DNA of 10,649 nucleotides. Origin: an uncultured Pelagibacteraceae bacterium. Its GTDB lineage: Bacteria; Pseudomonadota; Alphaproteobacteria; Pelagibacterales; Pelagibacteraceae. Location: the NCBI GenBank assembly GCA_902554135.1, contig CACDNJ010000017.1, positions 1 to 10,649 on the forward strand, written 5' to 3'. The position numbers were made by a program, and so were the translations under genes. Under the pieces are notes generated by a model. The model was given only the letters and a program-made list of their open reading frames with translations, was not told the origin of the DNA and searched no databases. Shown piece after piece: positions 4,570-10,649 of this stretch; position 1 is the stretch's first letter; every line of letters starts with the position of its first letter.

Positions 4570-7116
4570 CTAATTTTCTAAATCCTTAATATTCACAAAG
4601 TTATTTGAGAGATCTTTGTTATTATTTTTTATATCCTGGTAAAAGTTCCAGGCCAATACAATCATATTATTATTTTTATCCAAGACTCTTTTTTTATTAA
4701 CTATTGGTATCTTCACTCCAGGTACAAACTTTCCTTGCTTTAGCTTATTGTCCTCTACAATAAAATCCATTTCTTCTGATATACCAAAAAAATTCAATGC
4801 AGTTGTAGCTTTAGCAGGAGATCCATAACCAATTAATTTTTTTCCATTAGATTTTAGGTTTTTTATATTTTTTCTAACATTTTCCTTGATTTTTTTAACT
4901 TCTATTCCAAACTTCTCGTACGTTCTATAATTTTTTATTCCAAATTTTTCCTCAATTTTTAATAGTTCTTTTATACTGTTTTCTACTTTATTTTTTCTTC
5001 CTTTCTTTATGTAAACTCTTATGGAACCTCCATGAGTATTGATTCTCTCTGCTTTATACAAAGTAACTTCAAATTGTTTAAAAAAGTTTATCAACGATGT
5101 TAGCGACCAATAATTGTAGTGTTCATGATAAATATTATCAAAAGTAAGATCTTTTATGGTGTTTAGTAAGTATTGCACTTCTATAATTATTGTTCCTTTC
5201 TTATCTAGAAGTTTAAGCATACATTCAGCCATTTCCTTTAGATTGTCTGAATGAGCAAACACATTTGATGCCAAAATCAGATTGGCATTTTTTTTAATCT
5301 TTTTGATATTTTTCTTTTCTAAGAATCCATTAAAAGTTTTTATTTTATTTTTATTTGAAAGTTTTGCCAGATTTTTTGCAGGTTCAATTCCTAAAATATT
5401 ATTAAATTTTTTATCCTTAAATGGTTTAAGAGCAACGCCATCGTTGCTACCAATGTCTATGATATAAGATTTTTTGTTAGATAATTTGAATTCTTTTATG
5501 TATTTTACGGCAGCATCCTCAAAATGTTTTCTAAAAGATTTTGATGTAGAAGATAAATAAAGATAATTTGAAAACATTTTTTTTGGATCAACAACAACTG
5601 ATAGCTGACAGTTATAACAATTTTCACAATAGTTCATTTCTAATGGGTATAATTCACAATCGGAATTCTTCTTAATAAGCAAGTTGTTTGCTAACGGCTG
5701 ATACCCTAGTGAAACTACTCTCTTTAAATTTTTATTCCCACAGCAACGACAGTCAAGTTTGTAATTGTCCATTAAGATTTTTTTTTCTTTTTCATCTACT
5801 AATACATGTTTCACAGTATGTGTTATACCGTAATTTTCATGTTCTCTTTCTCCTCTAACCAGGTTTAAAAAAATTGAGTCTTTAGTAAATACCATTGCGT
5901 GTGCAACATTTGGTTTGGTTACTATTAAATCCCCTTCGTTCACTACATGCGTAACCTTTGTTGAATTTTTATTCAGCAGATCTTGGTAAATACTAATAAA
6001 TTGACCTTTCACTAGCAGAACTTTCTGTTCCTGAATTGGATGAAAATGATTTGCTCTTACGGTTCCTTTTTTTGAATCTATATATCCAACTAAATTTATA
6101 GGTTCGGGCAATTCATAGTTACTTATTTTTCCACGTTTATCTTTAAATTCCTTTTCCCCTTTTTTTATATATTCAAGATTCTCATTGAAATTTCTTTTTG
6201 ACCACATCGTTATCATCTCTCTAATAGAATCTTCTAAATTATAAAGAAATTTAAAACCGGTTTTTAATAACTTTTGGTTTGAAAGTGTGTATCCTAAATT
6301 AGGCGTTTCATCATCTGTTGTTTTGATAGACATTTTTGGATTTATTTTTTTACAAATCTCAGCAACCTCTTTTACTGTTACAGATTCTTTTGTTAAATTA
6401 AATGTTTCATTATTTATTTTTTCATTTTCACCCATAAACTTCATACATCTTGCAACATCAATTAAAGGAGCTAAGCTTTTAATTTGCTTGCCGCCTGAAA
6501 ACAAACTGATGGTGCCATTCAAGGAAGCAATTTTTGAGAATAAATTGGGCATTATATTTATTCTCATAGTATCTGTGGAATATCCGTAAACAGATCCCAA
6601 TCTTAATATTACATAATTTTTTTTTGATTCCCTAATATCTTTTTCGTTCTGAGCTTTACTTGATGAATAAGCAAGAATTGGGCATGGCTTTTCATTTTCA
6701 TCGATATTTTTTTTTGTTTCCTTAAGACCTTCATATATCACGTGGGTAGAAGGAAAAATTAATTTACATTTTTTATCTATAGAATTTAAAACATTTCTTG
6801 TTCCATCAATCGCTATGGTTTTTATTTTTTCATCTTGATCTGTGTTAGAATCTTTTTTTACATAAGCTACATCAGTGATTCCAGCCAGATGATAAACTAT
6901 ATCGGAATCGGCTAAATTCTTTTTTAAGAAACCCTTGTCTAATAGTCCACCTTGCTTAAACTCTATATTCCAGTCCCTTAGTTGAGCAACTCTCTCTGAA
7001 ACAAAACGGCTATCGATAGCAACAACAGAGTTTTTCCAACTTTCTCCTGAATAAATTTTGCAGAGTTCTGTACCGATATAACCAAGGGCACCAACGATAA
7101 CTATCTTTTTTCTCAT
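4570..7116 (-). CDS. Three-domain sugar-nucleotide enzyme: SDR epimerase/dehydratase + cupin + C-methyltransferase
   Basis: One uninterrupted 848-residue frame holds three enzyme modules. Residues 1-310 are an extended SDR of the NAD-dependent epimerase/dehydratase family: nucleotide-binding GALGYIG (9-15), HLAGITDV (77-84), Ser/Thr at 123-124, and the catalytic pair Y150/K154 (YSSSK). Residues 325-445 resemble a cupin sugar epimerase/isomerase (RmlC or FdtA-like): ANHFHP (355-360), a GDLIVTKPNVAHAM stretch with H406. Residues 455-848 are a sugar C-methyltransferase like TylC3/NovU/TcaB9: a zinc-binding start (C456, C458, C459; C497, C500, C503), SAM-binding DIGSNDG (554-560), the catalytic-type YHEHYNYW (663-670) and the C-terminal lobe IGYGSPAKATTALNF (762-776). 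The likely role is making a C-methylated, epimerised, 4-reduced deoxysugar nucleotide for surface glycan; substrate and reaction order are inferred. M449 lies exactly where a free-standing methyltransferase would start, marking the fusion point. It diverges from the GT17-like gene and converges with the small ORF, 1 bp apart. Confidence 0.88.
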   Translation of the reverse strand: MRKKIVIVGALGYIGTELCKIYSGESWKNSVVAIDSRFVSERVAQLRDWNIEFKQGGLLDKGFLKKNLADSDIVYHLAGITDVAYVKKDSNTDQDEKIKTIAIDGTRNVLNSIDKKCKLIFPSTHVIYEGLKETKKNIDENEKPCPILAYSSSKAQNEKDIRESKKNYVILRLGSVYGYSTDTMRINIMPNLFSKIASLNGTISLFSGGKQIKSLAPLIDVARCMKFMGENEKINNETFNLTKESVTVKEVAEICKKINPKMSIKTTDDETPNLGYTLSNQKLLKTGFKFLYNLEDSIREMITMWSKRNFNENLEYIKKGEKEFKDKRGKISNYELPEPINLVGYIDSKKGTVRANHFHPIQEQKVLLVKGQFISIYQDLLNKNSTKVTHVVNEGDLIVTKPNVAHAMVFTKDSIFLNLVRGEREHENYGITHTVKHVLVDEKEKKILMDNYKLDCRCCGNKNLKRVVSLGYQPLANNLLIKKNSDCELYPLEMNYCENCYNCQLSVVVDPKKMFSNYLYLSSTSKSFRKHFEDAAVKYIKEFKLSNKKSYIIDIGSNDGVALKPFKDKKFNNILGIEPAKNLAKLSNKNKIKTFNGFLEKKNIKKIKKNANLILASNVFAHSDNLKEMAECMLKLLDKKGTIIIEVQYLLNTIKDLTFDNIYHEHYNYWSLTSLINFFKQFEVTLYKAERINTHGGSIRVYIKKGRKNKVENSIKELLKIEEKFGIKNYRTYEKFGIEVKKIKENVRKNIKNLKSNGKKLIGYGSPAKATTALNFFGISEEMDFIVEDNKLKQGKFVPGVKIPIVNKKRVLDKNNNMIVLAWNFYQDIKNNNKDLSNNFVNIKDLEN

Positions 7117-7137
7117 AAGTTTTGTATTTAACTATTA

Positions 7138-7164
7138 ATTATATTAAATTAAAACTTTATTCAA
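7138..7164 (-). promoter_or_regulatory. Possible promoter of the three-domain sugar enzyme
   Basis: In the 54-bp divergent spacer, the minus strand holds a perfect TATAAT (7143-7138) and TTGAAT (7164-7159), 15 bases apart; TTTGAA one base earlier gives 16. The start would fall near 7131, leaving a leader of about 15 bases. The spacer is almost pure A/T, so the match may be accidental. The divergent glycosyltransferase promoter must share the same 54 bp or lie within coding sequence. Confidence 0.3.
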
Positions 7165-7170
7165 ATATAT

Positions 7171-7740
7171 ATGAAAATATACGACTGCCTTATGTATTAT
7201 GACGAAGATGAGCTATTAGATCTTCGTCTTAATATTTTAGATGAATATGTAGACAAATTTATTATTACAGAAAGTAAGTTTACTCATAGTGGAAAAGTCA
7301 AGAGTAAGAATTTTAGAATAGAAAATTTCAATAAATTTCAGAATAAAATTGAATATTTTTATATTGAAAATGAACCAAAAAACTTAAAAAAAGTTCAAGA
7401 TGGGGATAGTGAAGAGGAGTTAAATAACAAGAAAATTTATAATGGACTATTAAGAGACAACTATCAAAGAGAATGTCTGTCACAAGGTATAAATAAATTA
7501 AACAATGAGGACATTATAATTTTATCTGATCTAGATGAAATACCTAACTTAGAAAATGTAAATTTTAAAAATATTAAAAAAGACATTTTGTTATTTGAAC
7601 AAAAAATGTTTTACTATAAACTGAACCTGTTGTATCCAAAACTCTTATGGTACGGAACGAAAGCATGTAGAAAAAAATCCTTTTTTTCTCCTCAATGGCT
7701 AAGAAATATAAAGGCTAAAAAATACCCTTTATGGAGATAA
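7171..7740 (+). pseudogene. GT17-type glycosyltransferase, truncated and frameshifted at its 3' end
   Basis: The N-terminal 189 residues look like family 17 glycosyltransferases (beta-1,4-N-acetylglucosaminyltransferase-like): MKIYDCLMYYDEDELLDLRL (1-20), VDKFIITESKFTHSGK (27-42), DNYQRECLSQGI (96-107) and the nucleotide-sugar/metal site IILSDLDEIP (116-125) with D120, D122 and E123. Family members are usually about 270-290 residues, so roughly a third is missing. The frame ends at 7738-7740 just after KKYPLWR. Shifted by one base, 7736-7753 reads DNWIIE, which fits the expected continuation towards the family's IENGGWHFS motif, before meeting a stop and the glpP start. The gene has thus suffered both a small frame change and loss of its end. 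Without the C-terminal part the product is probably inactive. Family assignment is from memory of these motifs. Confidence 0.72.
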
Positions 7741-7756
7741 CTGGATAATCGAATGA
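7736..7756 (+). other. Seam between the glycosyltransferase remnant and glpP
   Basis: In the frame one base on from the annotated glycosyltransferase frame, 7736-7753 encodes DNWIIE followed by TGA (7754-7756). The glpP ATG begins at 7753, so glycosyltransferase homology runs up to the first base of glpP and then stops. There is no spacer, no recognisable end of a preceding transport gene and no good ribosome site (the nearest GGAG is about 16 bases off). It marks a deletion or recombination junction, or an assembly join. Confidence 0.5.
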
Positions 7757-8619
7757 ACAAAACAATAAATCAAAAAGCTTGGCTGTTTGTAATACCTGTT
7801 TTTATTTTGGTAGCATTTAATGCCGTTGTTCCTTTAATGACAGTAGTTAACTATGCTTTTCAAGAGACTTTCGGAAACAATGTTTTTACTTGGGAAGGCA
7901 CAAGATGGTTTAAACAAATACTTCGATCAGAAAGATTTCATGCAGCATTAGGAAGACAGTTTTTATTTACCGGAATAATACTTGCCATACAAATTCCTCT
8001 TGGCATAGCGATTGCTTTAACAATGCCCAAAAAAGGTATTGGAGTTCCAGTTTGTTTAGTATTGATGTCTATGCCTTTGTTAATTCCATGGAACGTAGTA
8101 GGGGCAATGTGGAATATTTTTGCTCTGCCTGAAATCGGATTTCTAGGCCATACATTAAACGATATGGGTTTTGATTATAATTTTACTCAGCAGATAGGCG
8201 ATGCTTGGTTTACTACCATATTGATGGATGTATGGCATTGGACATCTCTTGTAGTTTTGCTTTCTTACGCAGGACTAAGATCTATTCAACCGGCATATTA
8301 TCAAGCTGCAGAAATTGATGGAGCAAGCAGATGGGCAGTGTTCAGACATATTGAACTTCCAAAAATGAAAAAAGTTTTAACCATCGCCATTCTTTTAAGA
8401 TTTATGGATAGCTTCATGATTTATACAGAACCATTTGTTTTAACAGGCGGTGGTCCTGGTAATGCCACAGCATTTTTATCAATCGATCTTGTTAAGATGG
8501 CGCTTGGACAATTTGATCTAGGCCCAGCTGCCGCGATGTCTTTGATTTACTTTTTTATAGTTCTTTTAGTGTGTTGGGTTTTTTATAATTTAATGATGAG
8601 AAACGAGGCTCAGTCATGA
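7753..8619 (+). CDS. glpP: Glycerol-type carbohydrate ABC transporter permease (GlpP-like)
   Basis: This inner-membrane permease resembles the first permease of the rhizobial glycerol ABC transporter GlpSTPQV. The start MNKTINQKAW, the stretch VVPLMTVVNYAFQETFGNN and the block GVPVCLVLMSMPLLIPWNVVGAMW are, as I recall, nearly diagnostic. About six hydrophobic segments are seen (about 8-28, 69-90, 98-120, 153-172, 208-226 and 262-281). The cytoplasmic EAA loop that docks the ATPase is at 184-203 (QAAEIDGAS, then FRHIELP). The 288-residue length is normal and the N-terminus complete. It overlaps glpQ by 4 bases (ATGA). The ATPase genes normally just upstream are absent here; the sequence preceding the ATG is a glycosyltransferase remnant. 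A related polyol substrate is possible. Confidence 0.87.
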   Translation: MNKTINQKAWLFVIPVFILVAFNAVVPLMTVVNYAFQETFGNNVFTWEGTRWFKQILRSERFHAALGRQFLFTGIILAIQIPLGIAIALTMPKKGIGVPVCLVLMSMPLLIPWNVVGAMWNIFALPEIGFLGHTLNDMGFDYNFTQQIGDAWFTTILMDVWHWTSLVVLLSYAGLRSIQPAYYQAAEIDGASRWAVFRHIELPKMKKVLTIAILLRFMDSFMIYTEPFVLTGGGPGNATAFLSIDLVKMALGQFDLGPAAAMSLIYFFIVLLVCWVFYNLMMRNEAQS

Positions 8620-9416
8620 AAAAATTTAAATGGTTAGTGCCTACTATATATATAATATTTTTAATGCTTCCTATTTATTGGCTGTTGAATATGTCATTCA
8701 AAACAACAACCGAGATAATAAATACTTATTCACTGTGGCCTCAAAAGTTTACATTTGAGAATTACATAACCATTTTTACTGACAGCACTTGGTACACAGG
8801 ATATTTAAACTCAATTTATTATGTGGTTATGAATACGGTCTTATCAGTAGCAGCTGCATTACCGGCGGCATACGCATTTTCAAGGTATAAATTCTTAGGA
8901 GACAAACATTTATTCTTCTGGCTTTTAACTAATAGAATGGCTCCACCAGCAGTTTTTGCTTTACCGTTCTTTCAATTTTATTCCTCAATTAATTTATTTG
9001 ATACTCATGTGGCAGTAGCTCTATCACATTGTTTATTTAATATTCCTTTAGCTGTATGGATTTTAGAAGGATTTATATCAGCCGTTCCAAAAGAATTAGA
9101 TGAAACAGCTTACGTAGATGGATATTCTTTTTGGAGATTCTTTATAAAAATTTTCATTCCAACAATAGTAGCTGGAATAGGTATTACCATGTTCTTCTGT
9201 TTTATGTTTTCTTGGGTTGAATTATTGTTAGCAAAAACATTAACAGCGGTAGCTGCCAAACCAATAGCAGCAACAATGACCAGAACAGTTAGTACTTCAG
9301 GATATGAATTAGGATTATTAGCAGCAGCAGGAAGCTTAACTATAATTCCTGGTGCAATAGTGATTTACTTTGTTAGAAATTATATAGCGAAAGGGTTTGC
9401 ATTAGGTAGAGTATGA
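8616..9416 (+). CDS. glpQ: Glycerol-type carbohydrate ABC transporter permease (GlpQ-like)
   Basis: This is the partner permease of the MalG-like class, 266 residues with about six hydrophobic segments (first at 7-25). The family features are the opening LPIYWLLNMSFKTTTEI (18-34), LPAAYAFSRYKFLGDKH (82-98), the middle block LTNRMAPPAVFALPFFQFY (104-122), and the EAA loop ELDETAYVDG followed by FFIKIFIPT (160-183), which contacts the ATPase. The end YFVRNYIAKGFALGRV is typical of MalG relatives. It is coupled at both ends by ATGA overlaps, with glpP upstream and the DUF2160 gene downstream, so the three products are translated together and probably form one membrane assembly. Confidence 0.87.
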   Translation: MKKFKWLVPTIYIIFLMLPIYWLLNMSFKTTTEIINTYSLWPQKFTFENYITIFTDSTWYTGYLNSIYYVVMNTVLSVAAALPAAYAFSRYKFLGDKHLFFWLLTNRMAPPAVFALPFFQFYSSINLFDTHVAVALSHCLFNIPLAVWILEGFISAVPKELDETAYVDGYSFWRFFIKIFIPTIVAGIGITMFFCFMFSWVELLLAKTLTAVAAKPIAATMTRTVSTSGYELGLLAAAGSLTIIPGAIVIYFVRNYIAKGFALGRV

Positions 9417-9781
9417 TTATTATTCCGTCAGACAAAGTATTACTATTAGCAAGTTGGGATTCTGTTTCAGAATCCAGAGAAAAAGGTTTTTTTGATTTTG
9501 AATTTATTACTTGGATGGCTTGGACTTGGCAAACAGCAGCATTTTTTGTTTTTATTGCCTTATGTATAACCGCAATGGTTCTTTGGGAAAAAAGAGTTCC
9601 TGGAGGGACACCTCGTAGAGGAGTTCTTGGATTAGATACCACAAGAGGTGATCGATTATTTATATCTTTACTCAGCAGTGCTTTTATTCATTTGGGCTGG
9701 CTAGGTCTTGTCGGACCCTTTTTGTGGATAGCTACAATAATATCAGTTGCTTTTGCTGTTGTAGTCTTTAGATACTTTTAA
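9413..9781 (+). CDS. DUF2160 family small membrane protein of the glycerol transporter operon
   Basis: This small integral membrane protein has WMAWTWQTAAFFVFIAL (34-50), TTRGDRLFISLLSSAFIHLG (76-95) and a final hydrophobic stretch (about 100-119), giving about three membrane segments. I recognise it as DUF2160, which usually lies between the second permease and the binding-protein gene of glycerol-type ABC transporters; its role is unknown, perhaps a transporter accessory. Family members are about 90 residues. This frame is 122 because about 25-30 residues (MIIIPSDKVLLLASWDSVSE onward) precede the conserved part. The ATG at 9413 overlaps the glpQ stop (ATGA) and is chosen for that coupling. 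The only later in-frame ATG (9515, residue 35) would cut into the conserved WMAWTW. Confidence 0.82.
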   Translation: MIIIPSDKVLLLASWDSVSESREKGFFDFEFITWMAWTWQTAAFFVFIALCITAMVLWEKRVPGGTPRRGVLGLDTTRGDRLFISLLSSAFIHLGWLGLVGPFLWIATIISVAFAVVVFRYF

Positions 9782-9784
9782 ATA

Positions 9785-10649
9785 ATGGTTAAAATTGGAA
9801 TAAATGGTTTCGGTAGAATTGGAAGACTTATATTAAGAGCCTTATTAGAAAACTATAAAGACAAAATACAAGTAGTTGGTATTAATGATCTTGGCTCAAT
9901 AGAAACAAACGCTCACCTAATAAAATATGATAGTACTCATGGAACTTTATCTCATGATGTGAGCACATCAAAAGATGGTTTTAAGATTTTAAATCAAAAT
10001 ATTAAAGTTTTTGCAGAAAGAGATCCTGCCAATTTACCTTGGGGTAAGGTAGGCGCTGATGTCGTTTTAGAGTGTACAGGATTATTCTTAAACAAAGAAA
10101 CTGCAGGAAAGCATTTAAAAGCGGGAGCAAAAAAAGTGATTGTATCTGCTCCTGGTAAAGATGTCGATTTTACCATTGTTCAAGGCGTTAACAGCAAAGA
10201 TCTTAAAAAGGAACATAACGTTATTTCTAACGGATCATGCACAACAAATTGTTTAGCTCCTGTTGCAATGGTTTTAGAAAATAATTTTGGAATTGAATAT
10301 GGCTATATGACTACTATTCATAGTTATACTGGTGATCAAAAACTTCTCGATACTCTTCACAAAGATTTAAGGAGAGCAAGATCAACAGAAGGAGCAATGA
10401 TCCCAACTTCTACTGGTGCAGCAAAGGCTATGAGTTTAGTATTACCAAGTTTAAAAGGTAAATTAGATGGAACAGCCATAAGAGTTCCAACACCAAATGT
10501 TTCACTTATTGATTTTACTTTAGTCACCAAAAAGGATGTCACAGCTGATTCAATTAATAATGCGATGACTAAAGCAGCACAGGGAGAACTAAAAGGCATC
10601 CTTGGAATTAACAAACATCCTTTAGTATCAAAAGACTTCAATCACGATT
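9785..10649 (+). CDS. gap: Glyceraldehyde-3-phosphate dehydrogenase, type I (partial, C-terminus outside window)
   Basis: This enzyme interconverts glyceraldehyde-3-phosphate and 1,3-bisphosphoglycerate with NAD(P) and phosphate in central carbon metabolism. Open from the ATG at 9785 to the window edge (288 codons, of about 335 in the family). Visible are the Rossmann motif INGFGRIGRL (6-15), D35 in GIND for cofactor ribose binding, the active-site segment SNGSCTTNC with catalytic C152, H179 in TTIHSYTGDQ, HKDLRRARS, and MIPTSTGAAKA. The active-site segment has Gly where the family almost always has Ala (SNASCTTNC). At 187-188 of the Bacillus numbering it has TL (LLDTLHKD) rather than the LP of strictly NAD-type enzymes. 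The start is 3 bp after the DUF2160 stop with no clear ribosome site. It is probably co-transcribed with glpPQ, an unusual partner for them; pgk may follow outside the window. Confidence 0.95.
   Translation, partial: MVKIGINGFGRIGRLILRALLENYKDKIQVVGINDLGSIETNAHLIKYDSTHGTLSHDVSTSKDGFKILNQNIKVFAERDPANLPWGKVGADVVLECTGLFLNKETAGKHLKAGAKKVIVSAPGKDVDFTIVQGVNSKDLKKEHNVISNGSCTTNCLAPVAMVLENNFGIEYGYMTTIHSYTGDQKLLDTLHKDLRRARSTEGAMIPTSTGAAKAMSLVLPSLKGKLDGTAIRVPTPNVSLIDFTLVTKKDVTADSINNAMTKAAQGELKGILGINKHPLVSKDFNHD

Noticed and set aside
5282..5467. Hydrophobic 61-residue plus-strand ORF opposite the methyltransferase module
   Set aside because: The apparent membrane character comes from the reverse complement of Lys-rich codons (AAA read as TTT); the opposite strand encodes the SAM-binding motif.
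6287..6589. 100-residue plus-strand ORF opposite the SDR module
   Set aside because: It is antisense to the conserved SDR domain and has no motif of its own.
9373..9642. 89-residue minus-strand ORF across the glpQ/DUF2160 border
   Set aside because: It spans the ends of two well-supported plus-strand genes and has no family resemblance.
9994..10641. Minus-strand ORFs opposite gap
   Set aside because: They are reverse frames of a strongly conserved GAPDH.

Overview
The window looks like part of a small, very AT-rich alphaproteobacterial genome, most likely a marine oligotroph of the Pelagibacterales/HIMB59/AEGEAN-169 type. The grounds are strong A/T bias at third codon positions, Lys/Asn/Ile-rich proteins, spacers of a few bases, few Shine-Dalgarno sites, and gene types typical of this class: a tRNA-Val/tRNA-Asp pair ahead of nuoABC, an MJ0042-type zinc-ribbon membrane protein, and a rhizobial-type glycerol ABC permease pair with its DUF2160 companion. 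The lineage is inferred from protein and base character, not from a database search.

Layout. (1) 1-1742, minus strand: tRNA-Val(TAC), tRNA-Asp(GTC), then nuoA-nuoB-nuoC, the start of the respiratory complex I operon; nuoC runs off the left edge. (2) 1841-4568, plus strand: a tight three-gene cluster of a zinc-ribbon single-pass membrane protein, acetoacetyl-CoA synthetase, and a 72-residue unknown helical protein containing a 14-residue tandem repeat. (3) 4570-7750: a glycan or sugar-modification block. A minus-strand 848-residue fusion joins an NAD-dependent sugar epimerase/dehydratase, a cupin-type sugar epimerase/isomerase-like domain and a TylC3/NovU-type C-methyltransferase. Divergent from it is a GT17-type glycosyltransferase cut short at its C-terminus. 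(4) 7753-10649, plus strand: glpP, glpQ and a DUF2160 membrane protein, coupled by ATGA overlaps, followed 3 bp later by gap (GAPDH), which runs off the right edge.

The most interesting object is the three-domain enzyme at 4570-7116. Its parts match the successive chemistry that makes a branched-chain (C-methylated) deoxysugar nucleotide, packed into one polypeptide, and it probably supplies surface glycan together with the neighbouring glycosyltransferase. The second is the seam near 7736-7753. The glycosyltransferase frame breaks there, its missing continuation can be read for six more residues in another frame, and then the glpP coding sequence begins at once. The glycerol transporter lacks its two ATPases on the left and its binding protein on the right. 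This is either a genuine rearrangement at the edge of a variable sugar island or a join made during assembly.

No IS element, CRISPR array, rRNA or phage gene was seen. No stretch over 300 bases lacks a gene; the longest non-coding stretch is about 143 bases (1444-1586), upstream of nuoA.
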